Below are positions 12,301 to 22,891 of a stretch of 64,000 nucleotides of DNA, in pieces; position 1 is the stretch's first letter; every line of letters starts with the position of its first letter. The DNA is from Biomphalaria glabrata (lineage: Eukaryota; Mollusca; Gastropoda; Planorbidae): NCBI RefSeq assembly GCF_947242115.1, contig NC_074717.1, positions 41,312,701 through 41,376,700 on the forward strand. Reading direction: 5' to 3'. The position numbers and the translations under genes were made by a program. The notes beneath the pieces were generated by a model. It made no database searches and was not told the DNA's origin. It saw nothing but the letters and a program-made list of their open reading frames with translations.

Positions 12301-15300
12301 TGGACTAGGTTGACGCGTCTCTGTTCCATCCTTAAGCCGAATGAGATTTTGAAAAAAATCACCCTGGGCTACCCTACGGAGGCTTGGTTCGCTACCCGTC
12401 ATTGGTTCCTCTACTAGAAGCTGCCACGAATGCATCACGTCGAGACTACTGGGGCTGGAATCTTCCAGAACTGCATCTACCAGAATTTCGTACTCTGTTA
12501 TGTAGAACTAATGGGAAAGATTCGCTAGTGATTCCTTCAAAGAAGTGTCACTCAACTTACCTTACAATCAAACGTATGTATCTACCGACCACAGGGGCAG
12601 TGCAGTTATAAAGATAAGTTTCATTTCCGGCTGAACTTGTCTGGTGGTAGCACAGGTTACCAGTTATGTTTGGAAAGTTGGCAAGTTGTCTTGGATCTTG
12701 TTGAAAAATATCGATGTCGAAGTTTCTAAGTCTCCTTGGAATATCTGAAACACCATCGTTATCAAGTCTGCAACAATAAAAACAAAAAGAAAATCAATGA
12801 CCAAATATTAATAATTAACAAATCGATGAAAAGTATATATACGAAAGTGGCAAGGTGGCTGAGTGGTAAAGCGCTTGGTTTCCAAACCTGTGGGGTCCCG
12901 GGTTCGAATCCTGGTGAAGAGTGGGCTTTTTAATTTCGGGATCTTTAGAGCCCCTCTGGATCCACCCAGCTCTAATGGGTACCTGACATTAGTTGGGGAA
13001 AAGTAAAGGCGGTTGGTCGTTGTGTTGTCCAGATGACACAGAAACAACGGAACTTAAACTTTACAATGTATTTATTTACTTAAACTTCCTACTATTATAG
13101 CTTTTGGGAGTGCCAGCACAGCAGTGTATACATTTTGTTGAAATTTTAAGAGCTACAATATCAGTTTTAATTTCCACTCAAACTTTAGTCAATTTTTAGT
13201 CTATTAAATTTATACCAAACCAAATATCCGTAAACAGTTTTTTTTTAATTAATTGTAAATATAAACTACAAGTATACACTTATTTTGCATAATGAGATGA
13301 CCGCAACAAAGTATCCTTCCTGTCAGTAAATGTCCATAACGAATTTCCCTCAAGTTTCTTGATCTTTTAAAGGGGAAGTTTATTAAACATCTGTCTCTAA
13401 ATTTTAATCAGGTGCATGGCATCGTGTACACTTATAGAATCTGGCAGGCACATATTCAGCTGGATTGAAGGAATACTACTAATCGTAAACCAATATGCAG
13501 GAATACCCGATGTTATGGTACGATTAGGAATTTAATGCGACATAGAAAGGGAAAGTTTTGACTTAGAGAAAATGACGCGACTAGTAAAACCAAGACGAGG
13601 CTTTGGGGAAGAAAAGTAAAAAAAAAAAAACAAGATTACAAAGACAGTTTTTGTGGAAACACAAATCGGCCCCCGAAGTGGTCCACCCAGGCAGGCTTCG
13701 ATATTTTCAGAAAGAACATCCAAATGAAATTATATCAAAGACAAATGAGAGATAAGAATGGAGAAAGAAGGTTGACAGATCTTGTGTAGTGCCCCAACGG
13801 TACAGCAGATCAAAGGATAGGTGCAAGTGAATGCAAAGTTAGATGTGAACCTGGCCTAACTAGTTCCTCTTTCAGACCTTGTGGTCTATAGGGCAGATGA
13901 TGTAAAGTTCATCTGTTTTTGTGGCCTACGGTTAACGAGGGTGTCATGTAGCCAGCACAACGACCAACCGCCTTTACTTTCCCCAACTAAGATCAGGTAC
14001 CTATTGGAGCTGGGTGGACTCAGAGGCGCCCAAAGATTCCAAAGTTGAAAATCCCAGTCTTCACCAGGATTCGAACCCGTGACCCCCGGTTCGGAAGCCA
14101 AGCGCTTTATCGCTCAGCTACCACGCCTCTCCTGGCCTAAATGAAGTCTTATAATTGATGTCATTGTATTGAAAAGGCTCAATCTCTTTTTTTTTTTTTT
14201 GATTTGACTTATGTTTACTTATTCACTTGGAATTGCTTATGGTATCACAAAAAACTATGACAATTAATGTAGGTCTAACTAATTTGACACAAAATCTATC
14301 ATTCATTAAGGCCTAAAATACAAAAACTAATTTGACCCAAATTCAGTCTTTCATGTAGGTAAGATACAAAGGCTAATTTGACACTAGTTCAATAATTCAT
14401 GAAGACCTTAAATACAATAACTAATTAAAAGCAAATTCTATCTTCTATGATAGCCTGAAAGTCAAAGAAAATCGGAAACTAACTAAATAAATAATTCAGG
14501 TAGGCCTAAAACACAAGGGATAGATGTTCAATGTATGTCCATCAACATCACGATATCACTGAGATGATTAAAAGAAATGCAAGCTAATATGGAGAATGTT
14601 ACTGAAAGGTTGACAATCTGTCCAGAACATGTTGATATGAGTTCAATTCTTCTTGAAATGCATTCTCCAAATACTGGAATTTCTGTTCCTTCTTCATCAA
14701 CCCTAAAGTCTGAGACAATTCTTCATCACTAAGGCTCTTTTCTAGCTTTTTGTAAGTGCGTCTATTTCTCAAGAATGGTATATTTAAGTTATATACAGTC
14801 ATATATCCGGCTGTAGCATACTTATGCTCACCATTCTCTTTGTATTTCTCAAATACAAGAAAGAAATCCCACTGTTGATCATCCACATCAATGTAAGAGG
14901 CAGCATCGATATAGAATTTAATGAAAGACTGGAGCTTCACATGGAAATCTCGAAATCCTGGTTCCTCAATCTTGACATAGTAAACTTCAAAATGTTTTTC
15001 TTCTGAATTCTTTGGTGTCAATGTGTATGAATCAACCATATGACCAAACGGTCTGAAGTTGACATCCTCTGATAATGCGACTCTAAATGTGTCAAGGTTC
15101 GTAAAATAATTTGGAGGAAGTTCGTTCGATAAACTCTTTTCTACATCATCAGGCTTAATACCATGCTGATCCTCATGACATGATTCACTGTAAGAGATGT
15201 TTAGATAAGGAATAAGTCTGGCTGCAGTGTAGTATATGTGAACATTCAAATTTTTATAACCAAATATCAATTCTGAATCTCCAAACAATTGATGAGACAT

Positions 15301-17423
15301 GTCTGGATGAAAATTTTTACTCTCATCTTCAATGTCTTCCTCTTTTCTGCCTAGCTTAAAATAGATGACATCATTGGCATTGTTCTTGAATGATTCAAGG
15401 TCACTCTTTTTAGCTACAGATAAATCCGCCATATTTGGTTTTGCCGCGAAATGTCCTTTTTTTTTTTTTCCAAAAACCCAACAAGTTCTGATTAAAAAAA
15501 AAAGTTCAAGGAAATGATGGTTACAAGATTACTATTCGTTTCAATTCAGGTTTAACTTATAATGCATACTAATTAGCTTTTTCTCTTTATAAAACTGCTT
15601 GCATAACTGATTTTAAAAATTATATTTTTCGCTTTCAGAAAAAAAAAGTAGCCGTTGCATCAGAACTTTGAATGGTCTAAAATATTGTAATGTCGGATTT
15701 TCAATATCTTTTCTAGTGTACGAGATCTAAACGGGACGGACGGACAGACGGACAGACATTTCGCACAAAACTAATAGCGTCTTTTCCCCTTTCGGGGGCC
15801 GCAAAAAAATAAAAAAAAAAACAAATGTAAACAGAAAACTTTTGAAGGCTGTAGAAAGAGGCAGTTTTATGGACGTAGAGATTTAGCTTCACGACATTGG
15901 ACGGTTCCCTTTGTTATTATTGAACGTCTTGTTACTTATATTGTTGGCCTTTTGCCTGTGTTACTGGATTTCGTTATTTGAGAGTTATCTCCCTTAGACT
16001 TATCTGTATAAGACACAGCACTGAAGCGCCTACCAACAGCTACATAAGTAACTATGTCATTGGTTTCTACGTTTAGTGTCAAACTGGATATTACGATATT
16101 CCCAATTGTTATTATGAGAATATGCAGGAATGTTCGCATTATAGAAAGAAAACCGAAAACCAAAACCAAAATATAACAAGGTTACAAAAACTGTTTGTGT
16201 GGAAACACAAACTCAAAGTCGGCCCCCGAAGAGGTTCAACTAGGCAGATAAGAAGGCAGGTTTCAATATTTTCAGAAAGAACATCAGAATGAAATTCTAT
16301 CAAATACAAATGACAGAGAAGAATGGAGAAAGAAGGTCGACAGATCTCGTGTGGTGCACCAGCGGATAGGTGAGAGTTTATGTGAAGTTAGATGTGGACC
16401 TGGACTAACTGATGTTTTATAATGAATATCTATTTGATCTAATTGTTTTGTATGGGTCAATCTCTTATTCAAATCTTCAAGAAAAAAAACTTTCCTTTAT
16501 TACAATGATGTAGGGATGCAGGCTCCTGCTACGGTTAATATAACAAACTATTCAATAGATGTAGTTTAAATTATTTTCCACTTATATGAATACTAAATAG
16601 ATTTTTTCTCTTTAAAAAACAGTAAACATTTTTTTAATGTAGTAGTTAGTATGACAGGAAGTTATTTAACTTAGCAATAGGCTACAAATGTAAGAAAACA
16701 AATTTTTGACGAAAAATCTAAAACCATTTGAGTAAATGTGTTAAAAATATGGTGAATTGTTATCTCCCCTACTAAAGAGCCCCCCCCCCCCCCGGTGTTT
16801 GTTACTATTAATAGTTGTATTTTATGAAAAAACTGCTTGCATAAGTGATTAAAAAAATTAGATTTTTCGCTATCAGAAAAGAAAAAAGTAACCGTTGCAT
16901 TAGAACTTTAAATAGTTTAAATATAATGATGTCAGATTTTCACTATCTTTTCTAGTTTACAAGATCTAAACGGGACGGACGGACGGACTGACATTCCACA
17001 CAAAACTATAGCAACTTTTCCTCATTCGGGGGCCGCTAAAAACCATAGAAACTAAAAAAAAAATAAAAAAAAAATGAACAGAATTTTGTTTTCACTACGC
17101 TAAAATGTCTTGCAAGATTTCTAGTTACTTCTTGTAGTTGAAATGAAAAAGATATTCTACCTGTTGGTTAGTTTGATTTGCTCCACAACGAACTGGCCTC
17201 GTAAGTCCACCATCCACCACGGTGTCAGGTGCATGAGGGTGTGCTGGCAATGTCCATCATACATATTAGGATTCTTGTTTCCGTCCACTGCCAGGTTGGC
17301 ATGATATGGAATGTAGGTGGAAATCTGCGCGGCGGGCTTAAACAGGGCAGCGTTGTAAAGTCCAGGGCCGGCAGTCACCTCCGTGAAAAGTAGAAAAGCG
17401 TGGACAACAGTGTATGGTAGCAT
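9379..17423 (-). CDS. F-type lectin with C-terminal PAN/Apple-like domain, gene B, complete
   Basis: Three exons join in frame to give 263 residues: exon 1 17161-17423, exon 2 12561-12767, exon 3 9379-9700, all with gt-ag borders and phase 2 introns. Residues 1-20 are a likely signal peptide. About 21-175 form an F-type lectin domain: GLYNAALFKPA, AVDGNKNPN and HCQHT (calcium/sugar region), PWWMVDLRG, TNRLDNDG and IPRRL, GNLCYHQT, YNCTAPVVGRYIRL, and HVCEIEV, the family's C-E calcium-ligand signature. About 178-260 form a PAN/Apple-like unit with DCLQECLGRRS, YCTAFNWV, SCQLFSV and THFYSEYN. Known F-type lectins bind fucose through one His and two Arg; here the loop between the Arg/Asp and the next Arg is longer than in eel agglutinin and its vicinal Cys pair is missing, so ligand specificity is open. 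A TATA-like box lies 88 bp upstream and an AATAAA follows the stop at once. Intron 1 holds a HAT1 retrocopy. Confidence 0.88.
9760..9962. mobile_element. hAT-type MITE, 203 bp, 8-bp TSD
   Basis: Begins CAGGGGTTCTCAACC and ends GGTTGAGAACCGCTG; these pair as terminal inverted repeats. Flanked by atctaaac at 9752-9759 and 9963-9970. It lies in intron 2 of lectin gene B, only 60 bp upstream of the exon 3 acceptor. Confidence 0.85.
10100..10480 (-). mobile_element. LINE ORF2 C-terminal fragment (family of 55888-56680)
   Basis: Minus-strand translation gives RRLGWLGHVRRMP, RLPQDILYGDL, GRRASGRPLLRY and EEVALDRSTWRKSIKEG, the post-RT region of a non-LTR retrotransposon. In lectin B intron 2. Confidence 0.7.
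10785..11020 (-). mobile_element. tRNA-derived SINE, family 2
   Basis: On the minus strand: tRNA-like head gggaagcgtggtcgagaggc with box B ggttcgacactcg, a body with gagcgcctaaaggcagcacg, and the end catgaaagtagcgctatata. The same family is at 59285-59690 in the other orientation. Confidence 0.7.
11650..11865 (+). repeat. Minisatellite, 51-bp unit, 4 copies, in lectin B intron 2
   Basis: Unit runs from gtgaccgtcacgttcagtga through ggtgcccactactctagttg to tcggcattctga. Because 51 is a multiple of 3, frames stay open on both strands (139-140 codons); these are not genes. G-runs at 11550 and 11598 precede it. Confidence 0.85.
12848..13062 (+). mobile_element. tRNA-derived SINE, family 1 (internally shortened)
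   Basis: tRNA-like head ggcaaggtggctgagtggta with box B cgggttcgaatcctgg, followed by the family body (ccacccagctctaatgggta, aaggcggttggtcg). Much of the 3' third is missing compared with 13860-14131. In lectin B intron 1, 80 bp from exon 2. Confidence 0.75.
13632..13850 (+). mobile_element. SINE-3 tail joined to LINE 3' end, left part
   Basis: gacagtttttgtggaaacac and cggcccccgaag (SINE-3 tail) run into tcgatattttcagaaagaac and a LINE coding remnant gaatggagaaagaaggt. The same composite stands at 16165-16480. Interrupted by the SINE at 13860-14131 and resumed at 14141-14186. Confidence 0.6.
13860..14131 (-). mobile_element. tRNA-derived SINE, family 1, full length, with 9-bp TSD
   Basis: Minus strand: ggcgtggtagctgagcgata head, box B cgggttcgaatcctgg, body gagtccacccagctccaata, end accacaaggtctgaaagagg. 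The direct repeat ctggcctaa at 13851-13859 and 14132-14140 marks the insertion into an older LINE fragment. Confidence 0.85.
14599..15432 (-). CDS. HAT1: HAT1-derived intronless frame lacking the acetyl-CoA-binding core (retrocopy)
   Basis: 277 residues that align by eye with histone acetyltransferase type B catalytic subunit (HAT1, about 419 aa in human). Residues 20-215 match the N-terminal domain: DVIYFKLGRKEEDIED, SHQLFGDSELIFGYKNL (the GDxE that contacts the histone H4 tail), NFRPFGHMVDSY, SYIDVDDQQWDFFLVFEKY and YATAGYMTVYN. Residues 217-277 match the far C-terminus: LRNRRTYKKLEKSL, SDEELSQ, FQYLENAFQEELNSYQHVLDRL. Roughly 125 residues between them, the GNAT core with the acetyl-CoA loop and catalytic acidic residues, are absent, yet the frame stays open. 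One continuous exon for a normally multi-exon gene, and T-runs at 14187-14200 (poly-A on this strand) and 15457-15469, suggest a retrocopy. It sits inside intron 1 of lectin gene B, same strand. It cannot be a normal acetyltransferase; it may be an H4-binding decoy or simply a young processed pseudogene. Confidence 0.8.
   Translation of the reverse strand: MADLSVAKKSDLESFKNNANDVIYFKLGRKEEDIEDESKNFHPDMSHQLFGDSELIFGYKNLNVHIYYTAARLIPYLNISYSESCHEDQHGIKPDDVEKSLSNELPPNYFTNLDTFRVALSEDVNFRPFGHMVDSYTLTPKNSEEKHFEVYYVKIEEPGFRDFHVKLQSFIKFYIDAASYIDVDDQQWDFFLVFEKYKENGEHKYATAGYMTVYNLNIPFLRNRRTYKKLEKSLSDEELSQTLGLMKKEQKFQYLENAFQEELNSYQHVLDRLSTFQ
15595..15805 (+). repeat. Interspersed repeat R3, copy 1
   Basis: aaaactgcttgcataactga through gatctaaacgggacggacgg to tttcgggggccgc. 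Related copies are at 16815-17040 (+) and 24520-24690 (-). Confidence 0.7.
16165..16480 (+). mobile_element. SINE-3 tail joined to LINE 3' end, intact copy
   Basis: Same order as 13632-14190 but without the SINE insertion, so it shows the empty state of that locus. The LINE part carries gaagaatggagaaagaaggt and a 3' UTR through tgtatgggtcaatctctt. Confidence 0.6.
16815..17040 (+). repeat. Interspersed repeat R3, copy 2
   Basis: Aligns along its length with 15595-15805; ends cattcgggggccgct. It lies 120 bp from lectin B exon 1. Confidence 0.7.
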
Positions 17424-17453
17424 TATGGTGGAACTAGTGAGGCTACTAACAAC

Positions 17454-17651
17454 TTACCAGGTGTCTATACTCATAGGTCATTACTTACGATTGGTTGATC
17501 AATGTTTGTTTTTATATAGTGTGATCAGTTTTAGTGAGTGCACGAGAGACCATGAATATAGAACAGAGACCACTTATCAGTTGACTGTACTCATTCAAGG
17601 ACAGTGTTGAGTCTGGTCGATCAATGTCTTTTTTTATTGTGATCAATTTCA
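17454..17651 (-). repeat. Tandem duplication of the lectin B promoter block
   Basis: Two diverged copies of an about 80-bp block, 17454-17533 and 17574-17651. Both hold, on the plus strand, an actcat word, then a GGTYGATCAATGT word, a T-rich run and GTGATCA. Only the gene-proximal copy keeps a good TATA box. Confidence 0.45.
17511..17518 (-). promoter_or_regulatory. TATA box of lectin gene B
   Basis: TATATAAA on the minus strand, 88 bp upstream of the ATG at 17423. The spacing fits a short 5' UTR. The surrounding block is duplicated upstream (see 17454-17651). Confidence 0.55.
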
Positions 17652-18277
17652 TGGATTCTCATTTGTTATTCGCTGTGATATGATGGCAAATGAAAAAGAG
17701 TTTTACAAGCACGTACCATTAGTCCTTTTGACTCGTACAATACATGTCTTCACGTAATATGGCATTAAAAAATGTTGGACTCATTAAATTTAACATTCCC
17801 AGTCTTCCATATCTTTACTTTTTACCACACAGAGTCCTAGACTTTTTGTTATCATGTTGTTTAAAAAAAAAATTATATTTTAATTTGTCAAATAAATTCC
17901 TCCTTTCAGACCTTGCAATCTAATGGGGCAGATGGTGGCCGACTGTTAACTATGGTGTGTCATGTGGTCAGCTCAATGACCAACCGCTTTACCTGCCCTC
18001 CCCCCTAATGACAGGTGCCCAGGACTCAAGTGCGCTCTAGAGAAGAAGGAGTATTTGTACATATTTGTCTGTCTGAGTATTTTATAGTCTGACATAGTAC
18101 GGAACGAATGAGTGTTTGCAGAGCTCATCTCTTTTCTTAATGGACTAAAGTCTCTCACTCCGAAACAATTTTCGGGAGTGGTTAAACGGGAGACAGTCTC
18201 GATTTGATTTTGCAACTAGTAAGGTGTAAAAGTGATACACATAAGTGTAATGTTTCACTACTATTATATTGCTTTAT
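17652..18277. other. Intergenic segment upstream of lectin gene B
   Basis: Holds a truncated family 1 SINE (17905-18015, minus) and a minus-strand scrap of the CR1-like LINE (18030-18130, peptide NMYKYSFF). No gene seen. Confidence 0.5.
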
Positions 18278-18905
18278 CATCTTTGTTCACTACCCAAATC
18301 CTCCAATGAAAGAGAGCTCTCAATTGTTCAACTGTTAAACTGTTCAATTGTTCAACTAAGAAGCTACAGAAAGATCCAAGTCATCACTGACAAAGACTGC
18401 ATCACAAATGAAGAGATTAGAATCAGGATTAACACAGCAATTAAACCCCCACGATGACCAGCTTAAAAAAAAAAGTGAAGTTCCCCTTTCAGACCTTGTG
18501 ATCTATAGGGCAGATGATGTGAATGTCATCTGTTTCTGTGGCTCACGGGTAACGAGGGTGTCATGTGGCCAGTAAAAACCAACCGCCCTTTACTTTTTTC
18601 CCAACTAATATCAAGTACCCATTTAGAGCTGAGTGGACTCAGATGCGCCCAAAGATAAAAATTTAAATCCCCAGTCTTCACCAGGATTCAAACCCGAGAC
18701 CCCCGCTCTACCGCTCAACCACCACAGCTACAATGACCAGCTAACCACTGTAAAAAAAACTCAAAGTTAAACTCAAGGGGAAAAAAAGAGGCAGACAGAT
18801 AAAGCGATGGGAATACAATATTTAAGTATGGAGAGGCCTGTAAATGAAAGAGATTCTAGCCAAGAGAAAAGACGAGAGGAATGCAGAAATTCTCAAACAC
18901 TTTGA
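18278..18905 (+). mobile_element. LINE 3' fragment (family of 32520-33330) split by a SINE
   Basis: Left part encodes DKDCITNEEIRIRINTAI; right part (18743-18905) has aaaaagaggcagacagataa agcgatggg, equivalent to the GRQRKRW region of the copy at 32520-33330. A remnant of hAT MITE ends (ttctcaaacactttgagaac) closes it. Confidence 0.65.
18464..18732 (-). mobile_element. tRNA-derived SINE, family 1, with 10-bp TSD
   Basis: Inserted in the LINE above. Direct repeats atgaccagct at 18454-18463 and 18733-18742. The 3' end (left) carries a run of A in plus orientation; box B is degenerate (gggtttgaatcc). Confidence 0.85.
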
Positions 18906-19364
18906 GAACCACTGTCCTTTAAATTAAAAATGTTATAGGCAAGCAGCTAGAATGAAAATACATGAAACTTTAATTTTCAAGAGATTGAAGAGATTTTCAT
19001 CACATTCTCAGTATTGATTTTCTGTGGATCTATTATTTTATATAGATTTTTCTCATATACAGAGCAATATGTGTTTAGCTTGTGCTATATTGTATGCTGT
19101 TTTTGTTTACTTCATGTCTACAAGAGATAAACAAAAACATCTAGATATAGACAAAATGGTGCTTAAGGTGAATTGAGAAGCGTGAAATTAATTTAGCTAC
19201 AATTTGATTTTTACAAAATCTCTGGATCCTAGAGAGTTAAAATTTACCATAACATTAATATTTAGGCTTATATCCGAAAGAAAAGAACAGACTTTAATGA
19301 ACATCCAGAATCTGTATTTACAATAGAATAAATAGTGTTCATAATTAGTTCCTGAATTAGAGCC

Positions 19365-19830
19365 ATAACTAAAAGAGTCATACCAAAACGAGTCATAACA
19401 AAAAGAGTCATACCGAAAATAGCCATACCAAAAAGAGTCATACCAAAACGAGTCATAACAAAAAGAGTCATACCAAAAAGAGCCATAAAGAAAAGGGTCA
19501 TGACAAAAAAGAGTTATAACAAAAAGAGTTATAGGAAAAAAGAGTCATAAAAAAGAACAACATAAAAGAGTCATAACAAATAAATTCATACTAAAAAGAG
19601 TCATAACAAAGAGAGCCATAACGAAAAGAGTGATAACAAAAAAGTCACCAAAAAAAAATATCAAAAAGAGTCATAACAAAATGAATATAATAGGAGTCAT
19701 AATGAAAAGAGTGTTGACAAAAAGAGTTATAACAAAAGAATTATAACCAAAAAAAAAAGGGTCATAACAAAAGAATAATATAAGGGAGTCATAACAAAAA
19801 GAGTCATAATGAAAAGAGTCATAACGGCCT
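19365..19830 (+). repeat. Tandem array, about 15-bp unit (gagtcataacaaaaa)
   Basis: About 30 imperfect copies, A-rich, with decay toward the right. A Met/Phe-rich open frame on the minus strand (19268-19501) is a by-product of the period. Confidence 0.8.
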
Positions 19831-21319
19831 TGTTTGATTTAGTCCTAGCCATCTATAGGTATATTGTCATGAGCTTGTGATGATGTTATTCAGAAAACAA
19901 ACTTAAAAGAAAGATTATGTTCCGAATAAATGCTTCGAATCAGCATTCTCAGTCCCAGACAAAGACATCCTGTTGCATACAAGAAAATAATTGATCTTGT
20001 GAATATAGAATAAAATAAGCAAAATATATTTTTAAAAATACTTGCATCCATTTATAAACACATTTATATTAGGGAAAAACGCACAGTTACTGCTATATCT
20101 CTCATGACTGTAACATTATCTCCCTTTTCCCGTATAAAACAAAATTAATTCGTCGCCACTAATTAATTAACTAATTGGTTATTTTCTATTTATTGACTAC
20201 TGTATTTGTCTTTGACTAATAATAATTGAGCAAAGTCTTAACTCAGTTTAAAAAAAAAAAAATTTTTAATGTAAACAGGTAGGGTATTTTGTATTATTCA
20301 GGGGAGGATATACTCAAGACGGAAAGGGGCTCATTCTATTTGCAATTAGAAAAAAAAAGGTCTGACCCACAAACAGTGGTGTGAACAGGATTTATTTAAG
20401 ATCTACTTTACGCAGCATTAAAAAAAATTATAAAGACAGCGTTAGTAATTAAAACTAAGAGAAGATAATCGTGAACATTAGAGACTCAAATAAAAAAAAT
20501 AAATACAAAGATTATTATCATAGATTCCCAAGTTAATTAATAACCCTAACACTTAACATGTTACATTCATTCTATTGCGAACTCGTATAGGCAAAGCCGC
20601 TGCCTGCCGGTGGTTCATATAAGTTTTCTTTTTGTCTTCTCCACCTGTCTTCTCTTTCAAAAAGAACAACAATAAATATATAAAACCTACAGTCCTATTT
20701 ATATTATACACTAATGTAGCCGCATCAATTGCCTTTATTTTAGACTATATTTAGTAAATAAAATACATTAAATTGCATTTTAAACTAAGTCAATGTACTT
20801 CTAAAGGCATTTAGTCTCTGTATGACCTGATCTGACCTTTATTAGCTCATATGTTTGAAGAATGTTTTATATGTATGCAAAAGCTACTTCGATTAAATAG
20901 GAAACTGCCACGCATGAGAAGCGCTTTACATTCATTTATATGATTGATTTTTTTTTCGTTCCATGTTTGTCTTTAGGTCAATGAAGACTTCATCATTAAT
21001 GAGTCTATTGTTTTCAATCTTTCTCTTCCCACAGCTATGCTCATGTAAATGTACAATTCAAAGGCGTAGCCTTAAAAAGAAAGCTTTTGTTAAGCAGCCG
21101 CTCCTTTTTGATAAAACACGTGCCACTTTATAATGCCACTTCTGCGCCGTGTCATATAGTACTAGTTTTTTTAATTCCTAGAAGATATACTGTTGGTAAT
21201 ACTGGTGGAAATATACCGCTGGGAATAGGGAAATATACTACTGGTTATAGGCCTACAGCTAGTTTTATTAATATGTACTGTTGTTATATGAAACAGATTT
21301 TTTTCTTAAGTATCTAACT
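19831..21319. other. AT-rich intergenic DNA
   Basis: Contains a partial R1 repeat (about 20080-20260, minus) and otherwise nothing I can name. Confidence 0.5.
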
Positions 21320-22883
21320 CAGGCATGTCAAACATAACGTTTGCGGACCACAAGCGGCCCGATTGGCCACCACAACAATTATCAAAATAATCTTAAATTA
21401 TTAAGCTGGACAATGAGGGATGACTCGGATGACAAGCTACTTGAATTGAAAAATAGTTTTGAAAGGCATCAAACAGTATTTGTTAAACTGAACAACGAGA
21501 GTCAGTCTGCAGTGAAAGCCAGCTACATTTTGTCAAACGTAATTGCCAGCCTTAGCAAATCATTTAGTGAAGGGGATTTTTAAGGAGTGTGTCCTTAAAG
21601 CTACCGAAGTAATTTGTCCAGAAAAGGTGAAAGTATTGAAAGAAATAACGTTAACTAGGAACAACGTGGCAGATAGAGTAGATGTCATTTCTGTCAGATT
21701 GGGTGAACAAATAAAGAATAAAAAAGCTGATTTTCAATTCTTTTCCTTAATTCTCGATAAGTCAGCTAATGTAACGGATGTAGCACAGTTGGTTATATTC
21801 ATTAGGGCCTGCGACAGGAATTTTGAGATACATGAGGAACTACTTGAGCTCTGTTCTGTGCATAACACCACAACAAGCGAGGATGTTTTTAAAGAATTAT
21901 AGCAGGTGATATTGAAGTACAATTTTGCATTTGCAGTTGATCTCATGGGTCACCTGCAAGACTTGAATTTGAAACTTCAAGGTAAAGACAAAATTGTCAC
22001 AATTGCGTGTGTTGATGTGAAGTGCTTCAAGCAAAATTACAACTATGGATAAACCAAATATCAAGAGAAAATTTTGTTCACTTCTCAACGTGTCTGGAAC
22101 TAAAAAGATTCAATACGGTTGCAACATTTGGTAAATATGTCCTACACCTGGAATCTTTAGGAAATGCTTTCAATGGCCACTTTTTGACTTCGTTTCATAC
22201 GAGCAAGAATTTTCGTTGCTTGTATCTCCATTTTCATTTGCTCATGAAAATGCTGCTAATAATGTTGCTATATTTGCTAGCACTTATCTCTGTGAGAAGT
22301 TCTTTTTCATAAGGAAAGCAACAAAAAAAAAGTATCACTCTTCGAGATTATCTGATCAAAAATTGTCATCAGTGATGAAAGTGTCAGTGGCAAACAAACT
22401 TCAACCTGAGATTAATAAACTTGTATCACATGTCAAGCAATGAAAATAATGCGAAATCCTAGTAATCATTTATTAAGAAAATCGTACTACAAATTCAGCT
22501 AACTAAGGGACGGGCATTTCATTAATTATTGTATTCTTTTGTCGTTACAGTTTTCTACTAAAACTCTCTAGAAACGACCTTAGTGTCTCTCCAAATTCTA
22601 AGTGTCCCTGGGTGGGCTGTAATTACAAAAGACTTAACATCTCGATCAAAACACAGAAATTTTATTATGTTTCATGGCACATTTCACACGCTGATTTGTC
22701 TACAAAAGTACGTTCCAACTGATCTATGTATCACTTATAAATACACATACAGCCATCATTCCGTGACAATTGTACTGTTTTTAATTGACATAAACCTAGC
22801 ATGCTGTTTTGCAACTGATTTTTGGTTACGGCCCCTCGGGTCATATTAAGTTTTAATACACCTTAATAAGTTTGGCATGCCTG
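21320..22883 (+). mobile_element. hAT transposon with decayed transposase, 1564 bp
   Basis: Ends CAGGCATGTCAAAC and GTTTGGCATGCCTG (13 of 14 pair). Flanks atctaact (21312-21319) and atctagct (22884-22891) fit an aged 8-bp duplication. Inside, a plus-strand transposase remnant of the GTF2IRD2/ZBED-like kind: CVLKATEVICPEK, FFSLILDKSANVTDVAQL, IFIRACDRNFEIHEELLEL, then after frame breaks DLNLKLQGKDK and a C-terminal KKYHSSRLSDQKLSSVMKVS. Large parts are missing compared with a normal 600-residue transposase, so it is not autonomous. Confidence 0.88.
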
Positions 22884-22891
22884 ATCTAGCT

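Noticed and set aside
12848-12925. A functional tRNA gene
   Set aside because: Box A and box B are present, but the sequence continues into a SINE body found at several loci and the acceptor stem does not close.
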